A stretch of DNA of 64,000 nt from Aureisphaera galaxeae (GCF_028561275.1 NZ_JAQQTF010000007.1:186001-250000); one strand, 5' to 3'; positions 17,429-26,073 are shown, numbered from the stretch's first letter. Numbers and translations are program-made. Notes: generated by a model not told the origin, from the letters alone.

Positions 17429-17878
17429 TTAGTTATCGCTCGCAAACCACTCCGCAAAGCTCGTTTCGGTTTCCTGTAGTTTTAGCGAGTGCAGGGTGAT
17501 CCCAGCTGGCAATCGTTTTTTGATTTTATCGGCAAAGTCCAAAACCATCATTTCGCTGGTGGGTTGATAATCTACCAATAATACGTTATGATCACGATCG
17601 CTTAATTCTTTAGCCAATTCTACGTGTGGGGTGTTTTTGTTGAAAACCGTGGCATGATCGAATACATCGACGATCTCTTCCTTCACTATTTTCTTGAGAT
17701 CCCCAAAATCGATTACCATCCCGAATTTTACATGGTTGTTATCCGAAATGGGCTGTCCGATAACGGTAACCGATAGTTTATAGCTATGGCCGTGTACATT
17801 TCTGCATTTCCCATCATAACCATAGAGGGCATGACCGGTTTCGAAAGAGAACATTTTGGTGATTCTTATTTGCGCCAT
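17429..17878 (-). CDS. queD: 6-carboxy-5,6,7,8-tetrahydropterin synthase QueD
   Basis: A 149-residue 6-pyruvoyl-tetrahydropterin synthase family enzyme acting in queuosine (preQ0) biosynthesis. Zinc ligands are His in FETGHALYG and the VHGHSY pair. The downstream 'CRNVHGHSYKLSV' and 'VMVLDF-ADKIKKRL' segments fit. QueD is the most likely bacterial role; a pterin-synthesis role is the alternative. The start lies 2 bp after the stop of a 43-residue membrane protein gene, suggesting translational coupling. Confidence 0.88.
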   Translation of the reverse strand: MAQIRITKMFSFETGHALYGYDGKCRNVHGHSYKLSVTVIGQPISDNNHVKFGMVIDFGDLKKIVKEEIVDVFDHATVFNKNTPHVELAKELSDRDHNVLLVDYQPTSEMMVLDFADKIKKRLPAGITLHSLKLQETETSFAEWFASDN

Positions 17879-17880
17879 TT

Positions 17881-18012
17881 TTATTGCTTCTTTTTGGAAG
17901 AGGTTCTATGATATTTTCGGGCTTTCATCTTATTGTAAAGAACTACTATTACCACAAACAATCCGAGGACCATAAAAAGTCCGTTTCCACTTAAAAAATT
18001 AAGTATATCCAT
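17881..18012 (-). CDS. 43-residue single-pass membrane protein upstream of queD
   Basis: A short frame (ATG at 18010-18012, TAA at 17881-17883) encodes MDILNFLSGNGLFMVLGLFV and onward: a single hydrophobic helix (about 11-28) followed by a strongly basic tail ending KMKARKYHRTSSKKKQ. Its TAA is separated from the queD ATG by 2 bp. The start lies in the divergent promoter region shared with the sensor kinase. Basic-tailed one-pass micro-proteins are common, so function is open. Confidence 0.6.
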   Translation of the reverse strand: MDILNFLSGNGLFMVLGLFVVIVVLYNKMKARKYHRTSSKKKQ

Positions 18013-18045
18013 AATCGTAAAATACTGGGCATAAAAATACCACTA

Positions 18046-18074
18046 TTTTAGAAACTCAAACGGGCATTTCGGAA
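18046..18074 (+). promoter_or_regulatory. LytTR-type tandem operator, copy 1 (kinase gene)
   Basis: TTTTAGAA (18046-18053), 13 bp, then TTTCGGAA (18067-18074): imperfect direct repeats with a 21-bp period, the geometry expected for two LytTR domains. The -7 element TAGCTTTG follows 30 bp later (18105-18112). Copies 2 and 3 are at 21799 and 21967. Confidence 0.7.
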
Positions 18075-18079
18075 GTTGA

Positions 18080-21046
18080 ATGAATCCTCCTACCTCAAAA
18101 ATTGTAGCTTTGGTAAAATTTGGTCAGTTGTTGCGATTTTCCATAATCCTACTTTCTTTTTTATGCTTCGGAACCCTAGTCGCTCAGGAGCCCAGTGCCA
18201 TACACCTTACCGAAAAGGACGGCCTTCCCGATATTGAGTTCTACGATATGTTACCCGATCGCCAAGGGTTTATTTGGTTGGCGGCAGACAAGGGGTTGTT
18301 TCGATATGATGGAAAGACCTTCAAAAATTATTCGAACCCCGAAAAACGGGGACTTTCCGTTTTCAACCTAGTGGAGGACCCAAAGGGTCGTATTTGGTGT
18401 AAGAATATTTCAGGACAGATCTTCTACATCGAAAATGATGAACTGATCACTTTCATGGACTTGGAATTGAGCCTGTTGGGAGAGGCGTTTAATATCAACA
18501 TTCTCAACAATCAGCTCTATCTTTTTTTGAGGGATAAAGCGCTTATTGTCGATATTGAAACCAAGGACATTTTAGAAGTGGAATTTGACAAGCATGATGT
18601 AATTGGCAACGGGTTTGTTTTTAAGGGAGCTGTGTATAATATATACAATGATCAACTTTTGGAGTTTCACCCGGATGGTACAGCAAATTCCTTATTTAGT
18701 GTGGAGGAACTTGCCATTCCCGATCTACAATACCGTTTTTTCCTATTTCAGAACCAGCTTTTTATGTTGACCAAAGTGGACGGACGGAACCACTTGTATA
18801 TGGTAGATACCAGGGCACCGTCCATGAAGGAAATCGAGTTGCCCTCCGAGCTTTGGAGCCCAACATTGGTAAGGTTTGTAGGTGAAGGGAATACATTGTG
18901 GGTAGCTACTTCTTCTGGAGCGTTTCAATATGCTTTTTCACAGGAAAAATTCATTTTCAAAAACCACTTTCTGAAGGATAAGTTCGTAACCAAATTTTTG
19001 ATAGACCGTAATGGGAACTCTTGGTTTACCACGCTGGACGATGGTATATACGTATTGCCCAACATTCATGTAAAGCGCTACGAATTACCTGAAGAGTTGA
19101 ATCATATTTCCGCATTGAACAAGGTTTCGGAAGATGAATTTATCTTTGGCACTTTCAGCGGCAGGGCAGGACGCTATCGGATCATGGATCAGGAGTATGA
19201 TTTGTTCCCTAGGGATTTCGGAAGGGTGTCGGGAGTCTTCTACCATCGAGATTTGGAAACAAATTTCATTAGCCCGGATGGTGCTAGAAAAGGGTATGGC
19301 ATCTCCGATGCTGGAGAGGATGAAATGAACTTTTTGGTGAATGTAAAGGATTTTGCCATTGTGGAAGAAACCTCTTTTATGGTAGCACAATCGGGAAAGG
19401 CTATTATAGTGGATGAAGCGAAAAAAGGAACGTCTTCACATATGGAATTACTGGACTCCAAACGCTCTTATTCTTGTTATTACGATCGGCAAAAAAAAGA
19501 CTATTACGTAAGCTATGCCGATGCTCTGGTCCGACACGATTCTTTGCTTAATTCGCACCCTATTTTACATAATAATAGGTCCATTTTCGCTCTGGACATT
19601 ACCCAAACTGAAGACGGGATTATCTGGGTAACTACTTTCAATAATGGAATTTTGGGCATCGTAAACGATGAGGTTTTTGCTGTTTATAATACCGAAAATG
19701 GATTGGTGTCTAATCAAACCTCGAAAATACAGAATGAAGGTAATTTTCTTTGGGTGGCTACGGACTATGGCATCCAAAGAATTGATACTGAAACCGAAAC
19801 TGTGAGAACACTTACGCGACAGGATGGGATTCCTTCCTATAAAATTTCGGGAATAGCGGTATTGAAGGACAGAATCGTATTTGGTAGTAATCTCGGCATT
19901 TTTGAAGTGGATAGGAAACGAGCTTTTCGCCAACGTCCTCCCCCAAAAGTGTATTTTAAAAGTATAACCATTGCAAAGGAAGCACGTGAAATCCAAGAGG
20001 ATTATCATCTAACGTATGACCAAAACAATATCCGTTTCGATTTCCACGCCAATGGCTTCAATACGAACGAGAATATCGTTTATGAATACCGATTGTTGGG
20101 AGGAAACGAAAGTTGGACCTCCTTGGAAATGGGAGTTGACTTTGCTGAATTTGGAAGTCTCTCCAACGGCCAATATACGTTCGAGGTTCGGGCCAAAAAT
20201 GCCTTTGCCGAACAGGTATCGAAAGTACAACGGGTTTCCTTCAGCATTGCCTCCCCCTTTTGGGAGCGTTGGTGGTTTGTAGTGGGTTGTATTTCTCTGT
20301 TGCTGCTGTTCGTGATATTGTACTTCAATAAGCTTCAAAAGCGAAAGGAACGGGATAAAAACCTTGAGGTGAACCAATTGCAGTTGGAGAATCAGCTTAC
20401 CTCTTTAAAGTTGGAAAATTTGCGTTCGCAAATGAATCCACATTTCATTTTTAATGCGCTTAATTCCATTCAGGAATATATTGTACTCAACCAAAAACAA
20501 TTGGCCAGCGACTATTTGGGAAAATTTGCCGATCTGGTGCGCACCTACTTAAAGCACAGCGGTAAAGGAACGATTACACTTCAAGAAGAAATCGATTGTT
20601 TGGAAATGTACTTGGAGCTGGAACAAATGCGATTTGAGGACAAATTGAAATATAGCATCAGCAAAAGTCAGGATCTTTTCCCAGAAGAAATCCAAATTCC
20701 TACCATGCTTATACAACCATACGTGGAGAATTCATTAAAGCACGGATTGTTGCACAAAAAGGACAATTGTTTGCTCACGGTTTCTTTCAAATTTGCGGAT
20801 GATTTCAGAAATATTATTTGTGAAGTAGAAGACAACGGCATAGGAAGGGAACGCGCCATGGAGTATCTTAAAAAAAGAAAGAAAAACCATGAATCTTTTG
20901 CTACTAAAGCCAATGACGACCGCCTAGAACTATTGAATTACGAAAAGAAGAAAAAAATCGGGGTAGTGATCGAAGATTTGTACGATACGGAAGAAAACCC
21001 ATCAGGAACCAAAGTTACCATCACCATACCCTGTACAAAAGAATAA
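18080..21046 (+). CDS. Propeller-domain LytS-type sensor histidine kinase
   Basis: Signal peptide, then a large periplasmic sensor of two-component-regulator propeller repeats ('GLPDIEFYDMLPDRQGFIWLAADKGLFRYDGKTF'), a Y_Y_Y domain ('YRLLGGNESWTSLEMG...LSNGQYTFEVRAKNAF') near 660-720, one TM ('WWFVVGCISLLLLFVILYF') and a His_kinase/HATPase domain with the phospho-acceptor His788 in RSQMNPHFIFNALNSIQ. It signals to the LytTR regulator that starts 4 bp downstream. The start is doubtful: the -7 element TAGCTTTG at 18105-18112 lies inside the frame. A TTG at 18128 or 18131 would give a cleaner signal peptide, MLRFSIILLSFLCFGTLVAQ. Confidence 0.92.
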   Translation: MNPPTSKIVALVKFGQLLRFSIILLSFLCFGTLVAQEPSAIHLTEKDGLPDIEFYDMLPDRQGFIWLAADKGLFRYDGKTFKNYSNPEKRGLSVFNLVEDPKGRIWCKNISGQIFYIENDELITFMDLELSLLGEAFNINILNNQLYLFLRDKALIVDIETKDILEVEFDKHDVIGNGFVFKGAVYNIYNDQLLEFHPDGTANSLFSVEELAIPDLQYRFFLFQNQLFMLTKVDGRNHLYMVDTRAPSMKEIELPSELWSPTLVRFVGEGNTLWVATSSGAFQYAFSQEKFIFKNHFLKDKFVTKFLIDRNGNSWFTTLDDGIYVLPNIHVKRYELPEELNHISALNKVSEDEFIFGTFSGRAGRYRIMDQEYDLFPRDFGRVSGVFYHRDLETNFISPDGARKGYGISDAGEDEMNFLVNVKDFAIVEETSFMVAQSGKAIIVDEAKKGTSSHMELLDSKRSYSCYYDRQKKDYYVSYADALVRHDSLLNSHPILHNNRSIFALDITQTEDGIIWVTTFNNGILGIVNDEVFAVYNTENGLVSNQTSKIQNEGNFLWVATDYGIQRIDTETETVRTLTRQDGIPSYKISGIAVLKDRIVFGSNLGIFEVDRKRAFRQRPPPKVYFKSITIAKEAREIQEDYHLTYDQNNIRFDFHANGFNTNENIVYEYRLLGGNESWTSLEMGVDFAEFGSLSNGQYTFEVRAKNAFAEQVSKVQRVSFSIASPFWERWWFVVGCISLLLLFVILYFNKLQKRKERDKNLEVNQLQLENQLTSLKLENLRSQMNPHFIFNALNSIQEYIVLNQKQLASDYLGKFADLVRTYLKHSGKGTITLQEEIDCLEMYLELEQMRFEDKLKYSISKSQDLFPEEIQIPTMLIQPYVENSLKHGLLHKKDNCLLTVSFKFADDFRNIICEVEDNGIGRERAMEYLKKRKKNHESFATKANDDRLELLNYEKKKKIGVVIEDLYDTEENPSGTKVTITIPCTKE
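18105..18112 (+). promoter_or_regulatory. -7 promoter element of the kinase/regulator operon
   Basis: TAGCTTTG is an exact TAnnTTTG match placed 30 bp after the copy-1 tandem operator, similar to the two other copies (31 and 33 bp). It lies inside the longest reading frame of the kinase. Confidence 0.55.
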
Positions 21047-21049
21047 GAT

Positions 21050-21796
21050 ATGAAGGCAATCATTATAGATGACGAACCCAAAGCCCGGAAATTGCTTCAA
21101 GTACTCTTGGAAGAAAATTGTCCTGCGGTAGACGATATTTACCAAGCTGGGGATTTGTTGGCAGGGGTAGAATGCATTAAACAGGAGCGACCCCAAATCG
21201 TGTTTCTAGATATTGAAATGCCCCAGCATTCGGGATTGGAAATCGTGGATTTCTTGGATCGTGAGGAACTCAATTTCGAAATTATTTTTACGACAGCCTA
21301 TAGCGAATACGCCATACAGGCCTTCGAGCTTTCGGCCGTAGACTACATCCTGAAACCGCTTCGTCCTAGCAAAGTAGTCGATGCCGTGGAAAAGGCGATG
21401 GCTTCCTTGGGAAAATCGCAAGTGCATGTAAAACTGGAAGAGCTCAAGGCCATACTTTCCTCTTCGCAGTTCAAGAAGATTGCTTTACCCGTGGCAGAAG
21501 GCATCCGCTTTGTGGAATTTGATAAGATCATCATGTTAGAGGCCAATGGTATGTATACTAAGATAAGCATGATCGATGAGGAAATACTCATTAGCAAGCC
21601 CTTGAAGCATTTTGTGGAATTGCTTCAGAAAGCACCTACCTTTTATAAACCGCATCGTTCCTATCTCATCAATTTGGCGTTTATTAAGCAATATGTAAAA
21701 AGTGATGGCGGATATATCCTTATGGATAACGATAGGGCCGTCTCCATTTCCAAGGATAAAAAGGACGAGTTTTTGAGTATCGTCCAGAGTTTATGA
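21050..21796 (+). CDS. LytTR-family response regulator
   Basis: A 248-residue regulator: receiver domain with acidic pocket 'IIDDEP', phospho-acceptor Asp54 in VFLDIEMPQ, Thr in 'TTAYSEYA' and Lys in 'DYILKPLRP'. The C-terminal half is a LytTR DNA-binding domain ('VEFDKIIMLEANGMYTKI...KPHRSYLINLAFIKQY'). It is 4 bp from the kinase and surely co-transcribed. The three 21-bp-period direct repeats around it are good candidates for its binding sites, including autoregulation. Confidence 0.95.
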   Translation: MKAIIIDDEPKARKLLQVLLEENCPAVDDIYQAGDLLAGVECIKQERPQIVFLDIEMPQHSGLEIVDFLDREELNFEIIFTTAYSEYAIQAFELSAVDYILKPLRPSKVVDAVEKAMASLGKSQVHVKLEELKAILSSSQFKKIALPVAEGIRFVEFDKIIMLEANGMYTKISMIDEEILISKPLKHFVELLQKAPTFYKPHRSYLINLAFIKQYVKSDGGYILMDNDRAVSISKDKKDEFLSIVQSL

Positions 21797-21798
21797 CC

Positions 21799-21827
21799 GT
21801 TTAGAAGTCGAAAAGCGCATTTCAGAA
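21799..21827 (+). promoter_or_regulatory. LytTR-type tandem operator, copy 2 (behind the regulator)
   Basis: GTTTAGAA (21799-21806), 13 bp, TTTCAGAA (21820-21827). It starts 3 bp after the regulator stop codon. A TAGTTTTA -7-like element follows at 21859-21866, and a terminator at 21917-21948, with no gene between. Confidence 0.65.
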
Positions 21828-21870
21828 ATCGCGATGAGTTTTTGGGAGGGGAATCATTTAGTTTTACCCT

Positions 21871-21948
21871 GCCTAATGAAACGGAGTACTAACTGACCAA
21901 GTTTATTTTTCAAGGTAAGACTGTCAAAATTTTTGGCAGTCTTTTTTT
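21871..21948 (+). ncRNA. Candidate small RNA between two LytTR operators
   Basis: If transcription starts a few bases after TAGTTTTA (21859-21866), a transcript of about 75-80 nt would run to the terminator at 21917-21948. It contains only a six-codon frame starting at the ATG near 21877-21883. Alternatively it is just the 3' end of the kinase/regulator message. Confidence 0.35.
21917..21948 (+). terminator. Intrinsic terminator after the LytTR regulator
   Basis: AAGACTGTCAAAA (21917-21929) pairs with TTTTGGCAGTCTT (21931-21943), with the inner A-T part probably open as loop, followed by a T-run to 21948. Confidence 0.85.
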
Positions 21949-21966
21949 ATTCCCCATATCCCATTC

Positions 21967-21995
21967 TTTTAGAAATTCAAAACGGGGATTCAGAA
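21967..21995 (+). promoter_or_regulatory. LytTR-type tandem operator, copy 3 (secreted-protein operon)
   Basis: TTTTAGAA (21967-21974), 13 bp, ATTCAGAA (21988-21995), 21-bp period. A CATATTTG -7-like element follows at 22029-22036, 33 bp after the site, and the operon starts at 22059. A 13-bp palindrome TTTCTGTCAGAAA lies just downstream at 21997-22009. Confidence 0.7.
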
Positions 21996-22058
21996 ATTTC
22001 TGTCAGAAAAAAGAAACAACTCAATTCATATTTGCATCAGCATTAACGACCAGCAATT

Positions 22059-23408
22059 ATGAAAAAATCAATCCTCTTTTTACTTCTAGCCATGTGCTTC
22101 GGAATAGCAAAAGCACAACAAAACCAAAACGAAATCCTACAACAATATGCTTCTGGAAAGTATGCTGTCTATAAAGTAAACGCCAAGAAAAAATTCGAAA
22201 AAGTAAAGAAAACTTGGCCATTGGAAATATCCAGTGAAGGAGGACAGGCTTCCAAGGTGTTGGTAAAGCGCTCTGGGATTTTAGATGAAAACTTTGAAGT
22301 AGACGTACCCGGATATCCCGCCTATTTCGGTTATAAAAATTATAGGCTCACCTTTCTGAAAAACTACGCTGCCTATTACGAATGGAATGGGAAGCAACAG
22401 GCAAAGGTGAAGTACATATTCGTAAAAGAAGGAGGTTCTTTCGGGAAGAGCTTTACCGATACCAATACGGAAATTGCTAGTTATGCAAAGGCCATTTTTG
22501 CCAACCAATCTTCGGCCAGAGCCGATGTGAAAAAGGAAAAGAAGGCCTTGGCCGAAGCTGAGCGACAAGCAAACTCCTTAGAAGGGAAATCGGTAGCAAA
22601 GATTGAAGTGGAGTGGATCAATCCGCCACAAAAGATCTCTCATTTCAGCAAATCCATTGACTTCGGAATTGTAGCAACCCTAAAAGATGGGTCGCAACTT
22701 AAAACCCCAAATCTGGGAGGAAAATTACCATGGAGCGATTTCGAATTTTCCAACGTGGGATGTAGCAATACTACAGAGCGAGTAAATGTAGAAGAGGATG
22801 CTTCTAAGATTCCGAACGATAAAGTGGTCGTACGGGCTACTTCTAGGTATCATCCCTCCCTCAAGGCCCAGAAGAGCTTGGCGACCACGAATGATATTTC
22901 CATCCAGGTGAGCAGGAATGGGTTTTATGGGGCCGACCGTGCAAGAGCGACGGGAATGGCTACCGTGGGAGCCAGTCAGCGAGGTGGAAATGGCCATAGT
23001 CTTACCGTAAAAGTGAAGGGCGGCAAGAACAAGCAGACGGGTATGCCCATGAACAAAATTCAAATTTATGATGAGAGTGAGCGTAAAGTAATCGCTCGAT
23101 ACAAACTATCGCCTGCTACCCAACTCATTCTTAATGTGAACGGAGGAAAAGGACAATGGGGAAGCGATGGTTCCAGCGCCAGTTTCCCGAATGGTGATGA
23201 CGGCGGAAATGGTGGAAATGGCGGTACTATCACCATCCTGAAAGATCCCTCGGTCACCTCTATGAACATTACCGTGAATAACAAAGGTGGTGCTGGTGGT
23301 GCTGGTGGAAAGCGATACAATGTAAATGGAACATCTGGTAGCACCGGAAGAAGCGGTAGTACTGGTAGCAACACTACCAAAACACAATCTGTAACACTTG
23401 ATTTTTAA
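22059..23408 (+). CDS. Secreted glycine-rich protein, first gene of a LytTR-controlled operon
   Basis: A 449-residue protein: signal peptide (MKKSILFLLLAMCFGIAKAQ), a basic N-terminal third, a Lys/Glu/Ala helical stretch (about 155-180), and a C-terminal low-complexity region (about 345-440) of GG, GN and GS repeats such as 'GGNGGNGGT' and 'GGAGGAGG'. The glycine-rich part recalls collagen- or glycine-loop-type surface proteins. No T9SS sorting domain is visible. It is not a member of a family I recognise. The copy-3 operator lies 64 bp upstream and the next secreted protein gene starts 25 bp downstream. Confidence 0.75.
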   Translation: MKKSILFLLLAMCFGIAKAQQNQNEILQQYASGKYAVYKVNAKKKFEKVKKTWPLEISSEGGQASKVLVKRSGILDENFEVDVPGYPAYFGYKNYRLTFLKNYAAYYEWNGKQQAKVKYIFVKEGGSFGKSFTDTNTEIASYAKAIFANQSSARADVKKEKKALAEAERQANSLEGKSVAKIEVEWINPPQKISHFSKSIDFGIVATLKDGSQLKTPNLGGKLPWSDFEFSNVGCSNTTERVNVEEDASKIPNDKVVVRATSRYHPSLKAQKSLATTNDISIQVSRNGFYGADRARATGMATVGASQRGGNGHSLTVKVKGGKNKQTGMPMNKIQIYDESERKVIARYKLSPATQLILNVNGGKGQWGSDGSSASFPNGDDGGNGGNGGTITILKDPSVTSMNITVNNKGGAGGAGGKRYNVNGTSGSTGRSGSTGSNTTKTQSVTLDF

Positions 23409-23433
23409 CTATAGAACCAATTTAAATTTTAGT

Positions 23434-24660
23434 ATGATGAGAAAACAAACAATAATCACGGCACTTTTAAGTCTGTTCCTAATCATAGGGATTAGCAACA
23501 CGGCCGAAGCACAATTCGGGAAGAAAGCCAAACAGGCCTTAGGATTGGGTAAAAAAGGCAAGAAGAAGAAGAAAGGAAAAGGCGGAGGATCTGCCAAATT
23601 TTCGGACTTCAACAATGAAGCTGATGAAATGGGCGTAACCGGACAATACTTCGAATTGAAAGATGGGAAAGCCTATGGATTCCGATTCGTAAAGGAAGCC
23701 GATGGAAAAATGGTGAACCAGTTGCACTATTTCGAATCCAAGGGAGATCCTGCCCTAAAAATGGCCATGAAAGAAAGCTACTATAACAAGTACCAGGTGA
23801 AATTGTTCTTTGAATGGATGAGCGCTAGTTCTTCAGGATATATAGAATTGATTGAGGTAGACCCAGGGGTATTGGCCCAGATAAAGAGTGACCGTAGCCT
23901 GAACCGCTATGAAGATCCTGTGCCATTGGATGCCGAGCGTACCGTGATCAATGTGTATGCAAAAGACAAAGCAGCTTTCGATACATGGGATATTGAAACG
24001 GCTCAAGCCAAAGTAGATATGGTGGTAGGAACCTTGAAAGGAGCGCAAGGCGAGAAGATTAAGAAGAAGTTGATGCGTTTCGAGGTGTACAAAAACTACA
24101 AAGGGAAGATCGCTTTTGCCAAAGGAACTAACTACTTGCGTAACCAGAAGGACAATCAGCCTATCGAGAAGCCAGAAAACTTCATTACCAAAAGAGAATT
24201 GGGGTCTACGGTAGCATTTAAACCTTATTTCGAGCAGCCATTGGAGCAGAGCCACCCAGGTGCATGGTTCAATATTACGTATGAAATGGCGGGTGTAAAA
24301 ACCGATAGAGAGGCCTTGCGTAAGTCCAGTTCTACTTTTGCGAAGAACATTCCGCAGATCGACAAAGACAAAGATAAGTTCTACTTCTGGTATCCTAAGG
24401 TGACCATTAACACCTCTAATAATGTGGCCGATTACGCCTTCTTGGAGTTGTTGCGTTTGGCTCAAGATAAACTGCAAGCGGGTCAGACCTATGATCTAAA
24501 AGTGACGGTTTGGGCTCATAAGGACGGAGAAAACCTAGATCCAGTGGCACAGGGGACCATTCAGTTGGAGTATACCGCCGAAGCCAATGGAACACAAAAA
24601 TTATTATTCGACCCCGTAGACGGTTGGGTAACCAAAATAGAAGATGTTTTAGATGAGTAA
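23434..24660 (+). CDS. Secreted protein with lysine-rich N-terminus, second gene of the operon
   Basis: A 408-residue protein: signal peptide ('QTIITALLSLFLIIGISNTAEA'), then a very basic Gly/Lys stretch ('GLGKKGKKKKKGKGGG', mature residues about 10-30) and a globular remainder rich in Lys, Asp and aromatic residues with a long central domain. No recognised family, no sorting domain. The start is ATG 23434 (tandem ATG at 23437). It is followed by a strong terminator. Co-expression with the glycine-rich protein suggests a joint envelope structure or matrix; inference only. Confidence 0.72.
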   Translation: MMRKQTIITALLSLFLIIGISNTAEAQFGKKAKQALGLGKKGKKKKKGKGGGSAKFSDFNNEADEMGVTGQYFELKDGKAYGFRFVKEADGKMVNQLHYFESKGDPALKMAMKESYYNKYQVKLFFEWMSASSSGYIELIEVDPGVLAQIKSDRSLNRYEDPVPLDAERTVINVYAKDKAAFDTWDIETAQAKVDMVVGTLKGAQGEKIKKKLMRFEVYKNYKGKIAFAKGTNYLRNQKDNQPIEKPENFITKRELGSTVAFKPYFEQPLEQSHPGAWFNITYEMAGVKTDREALRKSSSTFAKNIPQIDKDKDKFYFWYPKVTINTSNNVADYAFLELLRLAQDKLQAGQTYDLKVTVWAHKDGENLDPVAQGTIQLEYTAEANGTQKLLFDPVDGWVTKIEDVLDE

Positions 24661-24706
24661 TACGTTGGTGTTAGGATTGTCTTAGACTTATACAATCCGT
24701 TTGGTC

Positions 24707-24742
24707 GGCCAGGTTGTTGAGGAGCAGCCTGGCCTTTATTTT
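24707..24742 (+). terminator. Intrinsic terminator of the secreted-protein operon
   Basis: GGCCAGGTTG (24707-24716) pairs with CAGCCTGGCC (24725-24734) over 10 bp with one wobble, followed by TTTATTTT. It overlaps the 3' end of the convergent MATE gene by 7 bp. Confidence 0.85.
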
Positions 24743-26073
24743 ACCAGCACATAGTATTTTCTCCAGTACTTAATGATCAAGGCCAGGGCGCGGTAAGCCA
24801 CCCAAACGATCATAGCGAGCCAAATGCCGTAGAGCTCCCAATCTAAATATTTGGTTACGTATAAAACGGGTACGAAACCAAATAACGTAGCTCCCAGAAG
24901 AACGTTTCGCAAATACCCCATTTCTCCCAATCCCTTAAAAATGGCATCCAATGTAAATGCTAGAGAACAGAAAGGAAGACTTATAATGACCATGTAAAAA
25001 ATATCTTTGAACAAGGAAATGACCTTGGCATCATCGTTAAAGAATCCACCGATATAATCATAACCCGCTACTCCCAATAGCATGAGCAACAAAGCGACTA
25101 CTAGGTTATAGGCATTCACCCGTTTGGTCACGGTCCAAAGGGCTTTAAAGTTTTGTTCTCCCAGAAGTTTACCTCCCAGAATATTTCCTGCAGCGCCATA
25201 GCCATCGATAAAGAAGGCGGCGAATATCCAGACATTATAGGCAATTACATGGGCTGCGATGTATTCTTTTCCTAAATCTGTCGCCTCTCGGGTTGCTAGA
25301 ATAAGTGCTGCATTCAATGCAATGGATCGCAAAATAAGATTCGCACTCATTACAATGAGACGATGTATTTCTGGATGAATATCCCGTTTCAGCCGAAGCG
25401 AGACATCTGTTTTTTTCAATAGTAAAATCAAGGAAAGCAATGCCATGATTGCCTGTGAAACAAGACTGGCCCAAGCCGCTCCAATTACATTCATGGGTTC
25501 GATAACATCGGGAATACCGTAGACAAGGGCAAAGTCCAAAATCACGTTGATTCCGGCACCGATGGCCGCAATGATCATGGGCCAAAATGTATTCTGAAGT
25601 CCCCGGAACAAGCCAAAAACGGCAAAGGTGAACAGGGTTAATGGGAACCCCCAAACCCGTATGTTATAATAGTCTACGCTGAGGTCCAAGATCATCCCCT
25701 TTGCATTAAAGAGAATGAAGATTTCTTCCACAAAGAAATAAGTGGAAAAGAGTACGATGATGCTCAACGCAATATTGTAGAAAATTGCTTGTGCGGGAAA
25801 CCGTTTCAATTGTTCAATTTTCCCGGCACCCAGATTTTGAGCAACGATTGCGGCAATGGCACTTCGGGTTTGCGCCAAAATCCAAATGAGCGCAGATAAA
25901 AACGACCCCACGATCCCTACAGCAGCCAAGGACTCCGTTCCGTATTCGGGAATATTCCCAACAATAGCAGTGTCCGTAATAGACAGCACAGGCTCTGCTA
26001 CACCTGCAATAATAGCGGGTATGGCCAGCTGTTGGATTCGGGAAAAAGAGATATTGGTTTCTGAAGATTTCAA
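24736..26073 (-). CDS. MATE family efflux transporter (DinF/NorM type)
   Basis: A 445-residue multidrug/toxin extrusion protein with about 12 membrane segments in two bundles. The N-terminal 'QLAIPAIIAGVAEPVLSITDTAIVGN' is typical of the MATE family, and a similar pattern appears in the second half. Cation-coupled export is the family role; the substrate cannot be told. It reads convergently with the secreted-protein operon and divergently from the T9SS cargo gene. Confidence 0.92.
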   Translation of the reverse strand: MKSSETNISFSRIQQLAIPAIIAGVAEPVLSITDTAIVGNIPEYGTESLAAVGIVGSFLSALIWILAQTRSAIAAIVAQNLGAGKIEQLKRFPAQAIFYNIALSIIVLFSTYFFVEEIFILFNAKGMILDLSVDYYNIRVWGFPLTLFTFAVFGLFRGLQNTFWPMIIAAIGAGINVILDFALVYGIPDVIEPMNVIGAAWASLVSQAIMALLSLILLLKKTDVSLRLKRDIHPEIHRLIVMSANLILRSIALNAALILATREATDLGKEYIAAHVIAYNVWIFAAFFIDGYGAAGNILGGKLLGEQNFKALWTVTKRVNAYNLVVALLLMLLGVAGYDYIGGFFNDDAKVISLFKDIFYMVIISLPFCSLAFTLDAIFKGLGEMGYLRNVLLGATLFGFVPVLYVTKYLDWELYGIWLAMIVWVAYRALALIIKYWRKYYVLVK

